Under the pieces are notes generated by a model. That model had not been told where the DNA came from. It was given only the letters and a program-made list of their open reading frames with translations, and made no database searches. Of a stretch of DNA of 64,000 nt, positions 10,860-21,249 are shown one piece after another (within the stretch, counting starts at the first letter, position 1; each line of letters starts with the position of its first letter). The stretch is from Rutstroemia sp. NJR-2017a BVV2 (Eukaryota; Ascomycota; Leotiomycetes; Helotiales; Rutstroemiaceae), in the NCBI GenBank assembly GCA_002946415.1, contig NJPS01000004.1:191001-255000 (forward strand). The letters are read 5' to 3'. The position numbers and the translations under genes were made by a program.

Positions 10860-11004
10860 AGAGATTGAGGACGAAAAATGTCCTGCTAGAAACTTGGAGT
10901 TTGATGGTTTAGATGGGACGAGTAGCAGGCCATTGATTTCATCACTTTGAGAAGGAGCGATGCGATACGGGAAAGGGTTACGATGACTGATTTTCTGCGC
11001 CCGT

Positions 11005-11463
11005 TTAGTCTCTATCCACAGCGTAGGTTCTTTTGTGAGAAGAATTTGAGCTTCTATCCTCCTCAAACAACCTGTCCTGCAAGTGCTTCACCTGATGCCG
11101 CAAGCATTGAATCTCTTCCCAATCCCGGTTCCTCTTATTTTTCGTCACTAACAGGGTGACAATAATCGCGACACATGTAGATAACGATAAAACTAAATTC
11201 ACCTCGTGTAGGAAATTTGCACCGTCTCCCCCTTCATCGTCTTTACGTGTATGTTGGACGGTAGGCTCCTGTGGCTTCGACCGTGAATTGAGGCTTGAAG
11301 TCGTAGGAACTTCTTGGACTTGACTCCTAGATTGAGACGTGTGGTAGTTGCGTGTTAAGCTTGCAAACAAGATCGGATGCTTTTTCGTAAGTGAAGTGCA
11401 CGCAGATAGAGATACGATACCCTTCCGTAACGGGGAATGTCGAAATGCGCGCAGTGAGATCAT
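11005..11463 (-). CDS. Hypothetical single-pass membrane protein, possibly mitochondrial (152 aa)
   Basis: Single exon from the ATG at 11463. The N-terminus is rich in Arg, Ser and Leu without acidic residues (first ~45 residues), resembling a mitochondrial targeting sequence. One hydrophobic segment follows at about residues 88-106 (NLVLSLSTCVAIIVTLLV), then a charged helix (EIQCLRHQVKHLQDRLFEED) that could form a short coiled coil. No family is recognised. It is convergent with the hydrolase gene, with about 145 bp between stop codons. Confidence 0.6.
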   Translation of the reverse strand: MISLRAFRHSPLRKGIVSLSACTSLTKKHPILFASLTRNYHTSQSRSQVQEVPTTSSLNSRSKPQEPTVQHTRKDDEGGDGANFLHEVNLVLSLSTCVAIIVTLLVTKNKRNRDWEEIQCLRHQVKHLQDRLFEEDRSSNSSHKRTYAVDRD

Positions 11464-12087
11464 ATTGAGAGTGAGTGTTGTAGAACTGCTGTGATGAAGG
11501 ATGCTTTAACCAAAATTTGGTTTTTGAGGTTTTAGACTTCTGGGCAGTAGGATAGCAGGTGAGTGATCAACCCCCGATGAGCAGGCAGGTAGAGCTTAAA
11601 TAGGAGCTTCCGATTTGGACTGGACCTTAGTAGTGGTATACTTAGTATTATATCACGTGATTCAATGGATATGCTTCTCAACTGAAATGGAAAATTTAAG
11701 TGCTACCATTATATATTAAGGCAAAGCACATCGGTGCAATGAAGAGAATGAGTCTTCAAGGCAGACTGGCTCCAGTCACGGTCGAGTTCATGGGATAGCC
11801 AGTTGAGTCGGTATCTTATGTTGTAGGTTAGAAAATTGGCAAAATTACGAGCTCATATACACATTCGTAGTGGTTGACTGAACGAGAGAAGCTTCAAATT
11901 TTAATACTTTATGGAAGGTTTGCAGAAGCTCAGTAGATTCGTATCATCATGAACCACATACAGCTAACCACGTGATAATCTGTTACTGTACAGCAGAACT
12001 CCGTCTGTCGGTATCCGAGTTTAGCTCGGCCAAGTACCCACCAAGAAAGTAACAAAACCCATATTCAAACAATCAACCACCCAGACC
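11464..12087. other. Intergenic region
   Basis: About 620 bp with no supported gene, repeat or RNA; it contains the promoter of the membrane protein gene and the 3' flank of the lectin gene. Confidence 0.5.
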
Positions 12088-14550
12088 TTACTCCACTGCA
12101 ATCCATACCCATTCCGACTGATACATACTCTGATCATCAGCCGCTGCCCAAGTCCCGCACTCATACGTAAATCCGGAAGTGGTAACCGACTTCGGCGCAC
12201 CATTCAACCTCAGGTTACGATCATCACCCGAATCAATCAACATCAATGCCATAAACACTGCCGGCGTCTTCGTAAACGACATCCTACTGAACTCCACTTT
12301 ACCCGTCTTCCACCTCTCCGCTTGAGTCACATTGATACGTCCTACCTCCACCCGACTGTTGCAATCCTTGTCATCAAATGCTAGCCATCCTACTCTTGCA
12401 TCGGTAAATGAACGATTTTCCCACGTACAAACCGACAAATCGAAGAACTCCTCATTTGTGGATTGCGCATCTGTTCTCAGAGAATGCCATCCTTTCTCCA
12501 TGCTTACCTCATACAGCCATGACACCACAGTAGGAGGGCGCTGGAAGCGACGAGAGAAGTAATTACGATTGCGTACCATTTGATTGTTGTCGAAGCGTTG
12601 CATATTCCAAGTAGCAAAAACGCCGTTCTCAAAATGCACATCGTTGTCGGGGAGCGTTAGCCAGCTTAATCCGCTGCCGAAGCTGGTCGCACCATGGTGT
12701 ACGCAGGTGAGGGCGTCGAATCCGTGGGGTGTAACATTTCTGCGAGTCATGATGATATGAATGGGAGCTCTTTCCAGCTGGTCGAGTTTGTTGAGACCCC
12801 AGATCATTCGAGGAGTGGAGGGGTATGGGGTAGAGAATGTGACGTGGTTATAGTCAGTCTGGTCAGGTTTATCACTAGCCCATCTAGAGGATGGGCCAAC
12901 GACACCGTATTGTGGCGATGTGTTTGGCTTCTTTCCTGAGAGGGCATACTGAAGAGCTTCATTCTTCTTTGCTAGATCTTCCCTCAAAGCTTGGATCTCG
13001 GCGCTATCACTCTGAGCATTGTAGTCGAACCCGTTGGCGGAAGTATTGTCGATGCTGACCGACTTCTTTTCTTTATACTGGTCACCCCAAATCAGGCCCA
13101 TACGTACGATATCCTGGTATTCGCCGTTATTGCAACGGCCGAAAAATCCTCGGAATGTACCATTCTGGAATGGAGAGCGAACGAAGATGCTCTTGACTTT
13201 CTCATACACAACTCCGTCCTTTGTCACAACACCGTCCTTACCAACCAAACTCGTGGCTGCTTGTCCCAGAAGTCGGCGACCATGGTCAGTGAATAGTCTG
13301 ATCGCAAGTATTCGGGCTCCACCTTGGTTTGGAAGCTCTCCATATTCTAGAGAAGCGGATGCTATTCTCTCCCCCGGCGAGAAAGACGTCAATTCTTTGA
13401 CCAATCCGCCAACAGACTAAAGAGTTAGCACGACTCTTCATGCAAATAGTAGATGGCTTACCTTTCCCTTCTTGAAGCCATAACCATTGTCATATAGAAT
13501 CTCAACTGCAGCAACTGCACCCCTCGAAATTTCAACTCTGATAGATTGTACCTCCCAATCCGGCTTCAAAACGTCAAGATTAGTAAACGGAGTGCCCTTG
13601 TCCGACGTTCCAACCGCAGATGTAACTCTCAGGTTGGTTCCAATTCCAATACTTTGCTCTCTCAATTTGTCGAGGACGGACTTCTCCTCCATAGACAAAT
13701 CATCAGATGAATCATACAGAGCTGGGGCCTTCTCCGCTTCCTCAACAGCTTTCAGCTCGGTCTTTTGTTCTTCTTCCGTCTGAGTTTTGGCCATGATACG
13801 CTTACCCGTTAAAGGCTCAGACTTCTGTCGAAGCTTCACCGGAACTTGTACTGCGGGTAAAAGAGACTCGAATATGACGGGGGACTCGAACGCTTCTAGG
13901 TGGTCTTCATCTGTGGCTAGCTTGGGGTTCTTTTCAATGAGATCGACTTCCTTGACAATGCGTATCATCTGACGAAGAATACCTTTTTGCGCTTCACTTA
14001 GACCAGCAAGAGTTGCATCGAAATGAATCTTCTCGTCCCTTTTCACAGTGGTATTGTCCTTGTCCGCGATTTTCTCCGTGGCTGACCCCTCCACAAACTC
14101 CAACGTCTTTCCCTGGATGTTAAAAATCTGCTCGCCAAGTCTTTTATATAGCGATTCATACTCCTTGAATGAATCTAACAGAGCATTCTTATATATCTGA
14201 GCATACTCATACTGCAATTTAGTATAACTCGCCGGTATCAGCGTAACGAAGCTCCTCGGACTATCATACTTCGTAAGAATTGCATACGTGCATCGCGGGC
14301 AGTCTGCAACAAAATCTGGAATTTGCGCCGCGGCTTGCATCAAGCTTTTGATATCCCACTGCTGATCCATCGGCTTGATGTGTCCGCCACCACACCAGCT
14401 GACTTGTGTCGTCGTCTCAGTATTCGTCTCAATATTGGAGTGTGCAATCCCCACATTGGCTTCGGCTGTGATATCCATAGGACCAGCTGTGAGTGCGACT
14501 TTGGGTTCAGCTTTGATATCCGTCATTTTAGCTTCATTCGGGTTCTTCAT
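12088..14550 (-). CDS. Jacalin-like plus triple H-type lectin protein (805 aa), C-terminal part of a former MACPF protein
   Basis: Two exons, 14550-13462 and 13416-12088, with a 45-bp intron (GTAAGC, CTAAC branch, TTTAG) in phase 0. From ATG 14550 the protein reads: the end of a fungal MACPF-like region (VSWCGGGHIKPM near residue 52, then CPRCTYAILTKYDSPRSF), a helical linker, and a jacalin-like beta-prism at about 335-475 (IRVEISRGAVAAVEILYDNG, LAIRLFTDHGRRLLGQ, FFGRCNNGEYQDIVRMGLIW). Three H-type-lectin-like repeats follow at about 550-620, 630-715 and 725-805 (for example NHVTFSTPYPSTPRMIWGLN and ...VWIAVE at the end). Lectins of these types bind surface sugars, and in the parent protein they would have targeted a pore-forming domain. 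The start used here is an internal methionine of that parent: coding sequence homologous to the family continues upstream to 14613 and, after an insertion, to about 16000. Whether the shortened protein is made is unknown. Confidence 0.82.
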
Positions 14551-14613
14551 GCTGACAAGCGCGTTGAATTCTCCACCTTCGAGGAATCCAGAAATGAAGG
14601 AGTCGTGTGAGAC

Positions 14614-14880
14614 TACAGGAGAGACTCACTTATGTGAATGCCCTTATTTCCACTTATCCGAAGTATTTTATAATATACTGAAGGGCTTTAATTAGATGTG
14701 CTGCTAGAGGGTATAGGAGGAGGATTCCACGTCTAGGGGTAAATCACCCGAAGGTGCGGGGGAAGCGGAGGCTAGTTCTAATCGGCCGATAAGCGGGACT
14801 TCCAATCTCAATATTCGGATTATAAGAGAAAGTAGAAGAAAAAGAGAGATCACTAATAATCAATTTATATTCAATCAGAC
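14614..14880. mobile_element. Insertion interrupting the MACPF-like gene, possible solo LTR
   Basis: Between the segment ending in a NPI-like motif (about 14881, minus strand) and the SFISGFLEGG segment (14564-14613), relatives would have roughly a dozen residues. Here about 267 bp of AT-rich, non-coding sequence intervene. Its start TGTGAATGCCC, an internal ACCCGAAGGTGCGGG palindromic block and CGGCCGATAAGCGGGACTTCC give the impression of a Copia-type long terminal repeat, but exact ends and a target duplication could not be fixed. A long unspliced intron is the alternative; no good donor was found. Confidence 0.4.
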
Positions 14881-16002
14881 TGATCGGGTTGTAGACAAGA
14901 GCATCTTTGAAATTCAGGTTTGGTTGATCACTTTTACGGAGATGTAGAAGTTGAGATCACTCTCTTTGAATTTGTCGGAATCGACGAATGAGCCTCGGCC
15001 TGATCTACCGACTTTGGCGGCTTTGATGGAAAGAGAACCAGATACGGACATGTCGTCTGTGACATCGCTCAGTTTATCGACGAATCGACTCGTGTAGATA
15101 ACCGTTTGACTTGGTCCTCTCGGTGCCGTGGGATCGAAATCATAATTCCTCGTATTCTCCTCCATGCCGGTGAATCTCTCAACAAACTGATTCTGTGCCC
15201 TGATCTTTTCCAGATCTTTCAGTGTCAGTGCTTCCGCTTGGGCTCCTGTTACTTTCTTAAATGCCTGTTTGTTTTCTTCCCGTCGCTGAGCTTCGTATTA
15301 TCTTTTCTCCTCACGGATTTTCGTCTCTTCGGCTCGGTCTTCTGCGCGGCGCTTACGTGCTTCATCGCGCTCTTCTTTCTCGATAATTTTTTGATAGGCC
15401 CGTTGTTCAGATATTCGTTCCCTTTCTTCCTTTTCCAGAGCTTCTTTGAGCTCGGCTTTCTTCTTCAGTGCCGCTGCTTCTCGTTCTCTACGGAGTTCAG
15501 CGGCCTTAGACATCTTAGTGCTGGCCAGAGTTCCTCTGACCCAAGCCTTGCTATCCACAGTAGAGGATCCATTCTGCACGATTGGCTTAGAATTGGGTTC
15601 TATGGAGCCTTCGTCAGTATCTGCGGCGGCGGGTTTGGAGGGATCGTCTTCTTTATCGACCCCCTCTTCTTTCTTGTTGTCTTCTGCTGAGTCTAGCATG
15701 AAGACAAGATCTTAGTATGAGCTTACTTCTTCAGTCATGTGGGAATAAGCACATACCTATCGTTTTTCCATTGGTTGTTTTCTTCTCCTCCTCCTCAATC
15801 TTCTCCTCCTCCACCGGCTCCTCCTCAGTTTGCTTCTCAACCGGCTCCTCCTCAATCTTCCTGACCGCCGCAATCTTTTTGGCCGGCTTCCTCTGAATCC
15901 CCTTGACTTCCACTTTCTCCGCTTCTTCACTATCGATCTCAAGCGGAGGGAGAAGGAGATAAGGTTTGTGCGGGGTAGTTGAATGGTAAGCACCTTGCAC
16001 TA
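14881..16002 (-). pseudogene. Disrupted N-terminal half of a MACPF-like (pore-forming family) gene
   Basis: Minus-strand coding sequence upstream of the lectin gene. The first exon is 16002(?)-15757, ending at a GTATGT donor; the intron is 15756-15693; exon 2 runs 15692 to about 14914. The protein has an acidic/basic low-complexity start (EEPVEK, EEE-rich), then a long Arg/Glu/Lys helix (AELRREREAAALKKKAELKE) and the beginning of the fungal MACPF-like domain (YTSRFVDKLSDVTDDMSVSG, LNFYISVKVINQT). It is broken by TAA at 15298-15300 within the charged helix, by a one-base frame change near 14917 and by the insertion 14614-14880. The true start is unclear: an in-frame stop lies just upstream of 16002, and ATATAG there could be an acceptor. 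Intact versions would be membrane-perforating proteins; this copy cannot encode one. Confidence 0.7.
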
Positions 16003-16186
16003 TATCGCCTTTATTGAAGTGCTAGGGCCTATTTGGGGTCCCAGGCTCCTATTTTAGCTTGGCCGCAAGGGACAGTTTCTTATTTCAGGTGTCAGGGGGA
16101 TGGGGGTTGTGAGAATCAGGCTTAGTACTGGGACCTTGTCACGACCAAACAGGTGGAGTTGTGGGGTCTCGCTACTCGTAGAAATA

Positions 16187-16268
16187 AACTATCAGGGGTT
16201 CGTGAGGCTAATACAACTGACATGTTGAACTATCAGGGGTCCGTAAGGCTAATGTAACTGTTCGTGAG
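16187..16268. repeat. Two direct repeats of 41 bp
   Basis: AACTATCAGGGGTTCGTGAG at 16187 recurs as AACTATCAGGGGTCCGTAAG at 16228, offset exactly 41 bp, with the following GGCTAATRYAACTG shared. The flanks are intergenic, between the two broken genes. Confidence 0.8.
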
Positions 16269-16326
16269 TATTGTTATCTTTTGCTTAGATGTGTGTGTGT
16301 GTATACGAACCTAAAAATGAGAGTGT

Positions 16327-17397
16327 CTAGATGATATTGTTTTCGTTTCTCCACCTTGCCACATCCCGGAGACTACTCATAGGAAGCAGTATCAACTCAA
16401 GAATCAGCCCCGCGTTGGCGAGATCCTCGCATTATTTCCCTGTCAAATTCATCTCATCGCACAACCCCAGTCCACTCATTGCTTCGTCTACACGGTCCAA
16501 GACGCAATGCGACCTCTGCAAGATTCCTCTTGCTTGTTCCTTGACTACAAGCGTACCGTCTCCCACGGTCGAACTGTTCTAGTTTGCCTTGTCAACTGTA
16601 TCGTATCCAATCAATTTCAACGACTTTCCTTGACTGAAGTCAAAGAAGTCCTTACTCCACGTCTCGCTGACCTCAATCAATAGCACTTCCAGCGTGAATT
16701 TCACGTCAAATTTCTCTACTGTTTTGATTCGACAGCTGCTGCTACTGATCAGAAGCCCCGTTTCACCACCGATGCGATAACCTGCGACGTAGTAATCGCC
16801 GTATTGCTCACAGAATGCTTCATATCCGCCTCCATACTTAATGGTGAGGATTGCTTCAGTCGTTAGTCTTGGTGCTCGTTCTAATTCGACGCTCGAGGTA
16901 ATGATTCTAGAGCGAATAGATGTTTTGGTGGACTGCGGTCATTCCGTAAGCCTCTATCCAACGAATGCCCAGGAAATACCTACATCTCTATTTTCCTCAC
17001 ATCTCTATCATAAGTCCCCTTGGCCGACACCTCAGCAATAAACGGGAGCCCAACACCCACTCCAAACCCCAACGTTAGATGATCACCTGTCTCACATTCA
17101 CGAGATGTGTTGATTGACCGGTAAGAAGCATCTGTGCCACGCTGCCGATACAGGATCTTGGGCATCGTGAGTAAATCTGACAGGATGAAGGGTGTTTGTT
17201 CTAGCCATGGTTCACGGTCTGTTGAACTCTGTAACCGGGATTCATAGCACGTTCCGAGGGGAATTGGTTTCTTGCCCCAAGGGAGCGTGATGGGCAAATT
17301 TTGAGATGCGAGATGTGCGATTTCATTTTTCTTCTATGTCCGCGACTTCGAGTTCCGCGAATTGAATGCCTGGACGCTCTCCGAACTTTGATGGCAT
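16327..17397 (-). pseudogene. Broken member of a fungal protein family of unknown function (neighbour of the MACPF gene)
   Basis: Minus-strand frame from ATG 17397 (MPSKFGERPGIQF). A frame change at the five-T run 17326-17330 moves reading into the frame of LPWGKKPIPLGTCYESRLQ, then LTLGFGVGVGLPF and KGTYDRD. An intron around 16975-16920 (acceptor ACCGCAG) leads to EQYGDYYVAGYRIGGETGLL, typical of a large family of uncharacterised filamentous-fungal proteins as I remember it. TAG at 16579-16581 and TAA at 16432-16434 interrupt the C-terminal part, which stays open between them and ends at 16327-16329. Both late stops could derive from Gln codons by C-to-T change. Three or more lesions make this a dead gene. 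It has the same orientation as the MACPF/lectin gene and lies just upstream of it. Confidence 0.65.
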
Positions 17398-18823
17398 CGT
17401 ATGTGATGAATGCTATGGGTAGATAGAAAAGACCTCGAGTGAGTGAGATTAACAGCAAAGATTGCACATACTGAAAGATATCAGATCAGAGCATGTATGA
17501 TGCCAGTAGTGACATCCAAGTGAAAGATAAACTTGGAATTGAAGCAGTTGGGTAGATTCATTAGAAGGCTGCATAGTGTTCCTTGCAGATCCAGCTGAGC
17601 ACTAGTTTATGCTGGGGTATCAGCTACAAACTAGCGATTCTGCATATCTCGTTCCAGACATCGACTTAGATTCATGTCCAGATAGTTTCAATGCGACTTC
17701 GCTGAATCAAACCAGGTTGATAGGCTGGCAACCAAACCCAGCGGATAGGTATCCACCAGGCTGGGCTACCCATAGGTGGGTTATCATAACTTACGGGTAT
17801 CCATTGGGCGGGCTGACCGTTGAAGAGGATATTTGCTACCACTGACTGTGCCATCCCCGACTCTGCCATATGCTGGGTAGGTTCTGGTAGGCACGTGGGG
17901 GCTGAGGGTGCCTATGGGTAGATAGAGGAGCTGGAAATCCCATGCAAGGGCACCTATTGCGCTGCCCACCAATTGGCGTTGTACCCAATTTAAATGGCAA
18001 TTTAACTCTAGATCGCTCGATATAATTGCAAAGTTCATAACTTCATGTTCGGTTTCGGTTTCGCAAGAGCAATGAATTTCGGTCGGCTTCTGAAGCTGCA
18101 ACCTCAGTTACACTCTTCCTCTCTGAACAAAGGTTATCTTTGAGTGCGTCCTCCCACCAAAGAAATGAATCTTTGTTCTGAGGCGGGGGGGGGGAATACT
18201 TAGTACCCTAGGGCCATCTCAATCATAGTACGAGCCCGTCCCGAACCGACCTCAGCTTTCGCACCATTTAATCATACAAATAACCCACCGAGAACACTTC
18301 TTGCAAATCCCACGAATTAAAACCACGAACCACCTCCCCTCCGTTAAAGACAAGCACAATCATTTAAGTAATTTCAAAAATGGAATCTCTTTGCAGCTTC
18401 TACTCAAATCCCTCGTTCGTGGGGTGGGAAAGCAGCACTCGGTTGTACCTCTATACCACGCCTTCCACGCCTTCCACGCTTTCCAGTCCCAAAGAAGTCA
18501 AATTGAACGAGTAGCCACAGCATATATTTTACTTCGAATCCGGAGATCCAGCACGCATCAGGAGTCAAAAAGAGCGAGGAGGAGACATCCACACTCCATG
18601 CTCTACAGAGTGAACCTGTTGTTGCTTCTTGTGATTCTGGGTGCAGATGGTCTCGCCCAACGATATGGCATCAACGATTGTCTTATTCTTCGAATATACT
18701 CCCAAAGTTAAGAGTTATATCTTCAGTCATCGAAGACAAGAGCTCGATATGGCAAAATCTCGAATTCTCCTCTCGTATCATCTGGTCAATCAAAATATAT
18801 TCTCATACTTCGTGTACTTCTAG
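17398..18823. other. Intergenic region without a supported gene
   Basis: About 1.4 kb. A G-run (18184-18194) and a short plus-strand frame at 18601-18711 with a signal-like start (MLYRVNLLLLLVILGADGLA) are the only notable items; the latter stops after 37 codons and has no recognisable continuation. Confidence 0.4.
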
Positions 18824-20030
18824 ATGCTTCGCGATAGTGCAAAATCTTTCAATAAGTTTCCTACTTCGCTTATGCTTAGCCCCTTCATGTGATCTTATCC
18901 ACGTGCTATCCTCTTCTACTTGGGATGACGCTCCGCTGGCTCTTCGAGGGCCACTGCCGTGGAAGCAGACTATCTCTTCTCTCTTCTCACGTATATCGAA
19001 AACATGCATTACCCTCTTGGGTGCGGCAAACTTTTTCACGCGTTTCCGACAGCGGGGTCGGTGTAAAATATTCTGAACCTTCTCAAGGATGGAAGACTCG
19101 AATGTCCGGCTGGATGACTTGCGTTGCAGGCTTTAAAAGGTACAGGAATATATATCGAGCCTTCTGCATATGCGCCTCTGGTCGTGGAGTTACTCGAAAT
19201 TGGAACGGCGAGATTTGCGCACCAGAACCGGGCCGTATTTCTGTTCTGCATACCACCGCACTTAAAGAATGTCTGGATCGACATGCTAAACTCGAGCTGG
19301 AACATATACCTAGTAGGAAATGATTGAGAAGAAACCAAAATAGATCTCCTCGGTACGCTCATCCTACTGTCTTCTGAAAAATTCGGCGCGAGTGAATCTC
19401 ATTCTTTCAGCTCTTGCCTCGCGTTGACCAACTTGACCGGTGCTTTCCCACCCAAGCCACAAGACTGGTGTACACAGAACCAGTAACCGCATATTCGCAT
19501 TGGAAGCTCTCGCCGGCTTCGTAGAGGGTTTCTAGATCTCAATCAAGCTGGATCATGGAATTCGGAACCAGATTCCAGGTGATGATCTCTTACGATGGAC
19601 CCTCCTCGGTATCTAATCCAGCTCATCGACTATCGCCCACGGCAACATATCTACGGCCATGATCGCAGTAACGGTGACTGTTTGAAGAACTATGCAGTGA
19701 GAAAGGCTCCGAGCGTCGCAGGAGTTTTAATTGTGTAATGTGAACATTCACGGGAACATGATGACTGGCGAGTAGTGTTGGAAGCAGATTGTGGCTTGTA
19801 CTGACTAGATTGACCATATGGAGAATGTTTGGAAGTCCTGGTTTCGGCCGCCTTTCCTGGGCTGCAAACGCGAGCTGACTTCAACGTCGTCTATGAGGGA
19901 GCATAGTCGAGGTCATGTTCTTCCATTTGATCTTGCGCAGATAGTGGACACTTATTCCACGATTGAAATGACAACACGACAGAACAGGGATTGTCCTTGG
20001 ACGTGGTAACTTGTTTATCCGAGTGGAATC
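18824..20030 (+). pseudogene. Dead gene of unrecognised family
   Basis: One plus-strand frame (starting with ATG 18824) keeps a coding-like composition over about 1.2 kb despite roughly a dozen scattered stops. Examples are TYIENMHYPLGCGKLFHAFP around 18980-19040, KGTGIYIEPSAYAPLVVELL and HQNRAVFLFCIPPHLKNVWI at 19136-19290, and IDYRPRQHIYGHDRSNGDCL near 19625. Many stops could be decayed CGA, CAG or TGG codons. I cannot name the family. Short coding-like patches in other frames continue to about 20700, so more of the gene, or a second one, may have been present. Confidence 0.3.
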
Positions 20031-21249
20031 ATGTGATAAACCTGGAATCTCCGGAACTCTTCGGTCACCGGCGGACCTTCAACAACGATATGATGGACGT
20101 AGAAAGAAGGTAAAAGAGCGGACGACTAGGCCATTTCTCTCAATGACACGCGCCGCCAGCAGATAAGCATCGGGTGGGGCGGAGCTTTCCTCTCCCAGGT
20201 TTCTCCAAACCACAGTCTATCACGTGGTCTTAATATCCCGAGGTCATACGATGTCATGGCTTTTTATCGCTTTGAAGGGATTCCCGAAACGCTGTCTAGA
20301 AATTTCCATGTGCTCGTTTCCCCTCATTCCTTCCCCACAGTCACAGAGTTCAATCCGTTTGCGAACTTGTTTCAATGGTCGTGTGCTCCACCGAGGGCGA
20401 CATGGGAGGATTGAGGTCCGAACAACGAGCTTTATGAGGTTAGCATGTGAGGAGTGGAGCTCCACCTTGCACCAACTGCCTTTAATGAGATGACCGAATT
20501 GCGACGAGTACTTCCGTACCGATAATGCATTCAACGACTCGATAAGCTCTTGTCCACCTTCCGAGGCAAGAACAAGTGCAAGCCAGGTTGGCTGGATATG
20601 TGGGAAGGACCGATATCTTCAGACCGCTCGTACTTTGGTAACCTTGTTCCTGTTGCTTTCTAGAAGTTTCCCGCGTGCAATCCCGCACAGTTTCCACTGT
20701 TAATACTTCGTAGATTTGTTTATTGTTTACGTTACTCTATATAGTGCTTTTCGCCAGCGCATCTTATTGTGATCCTTCATCTTCCGCAGACGTAGAGACA
20801 CAGAAACGACTGCTCCTGCAACGCACCTACCTCGTACTTCTCACTATCAATACCGAAGATCTGTTGATCGTCGTCCTCTTGTTTACTATCGAATTGCCAC
20901 ATTCGGTCGCTATCAAGCAACTTCTACCGAATCCACGATTTAATTACTTCATTTATTATCTCTGCGCACGATTGATTGGACTCGGAGAAAAAGTGCCGCG
21001 AGCTTACGGGTCGGCTACCGCTACAATATTGCCCAATTAGTGCCACCGTCAAACCCCGCAATTTCCTGACTAAACAGATTGAAAAGTTTTGAGAAAGAGG
21101 AAACAGGAACTTCCATTCGAGGATTCCTTTCCCCAGATTCACGCTGCTACATACGGTAACGTGAGACGCGAGGACCTGGAAAACCTTACCCCGCATTGTC
21201 TAGTCGCCCAGCCTGGAACGAGCATAAGAATCGTGGGGTTCCCGACAAT
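20031..21249. other. Decayed intergenic region and upstream region of the sugar permease
   Basis: A frame at about 20244-20415 (FYRFEGIPETLSRNFHVLVS) looks coding-like but is isolated. The last several hundred bases hold the promoter and leader of the permease. Nothing else can be supported. Confidence 0.35.

Noticed and set aside
15757..15993. Minus-strand Arg-rich 78-residue frame
   Set aside because: It is the shifted frame of the Glu/Lys-rich exon of the MACPF relic.
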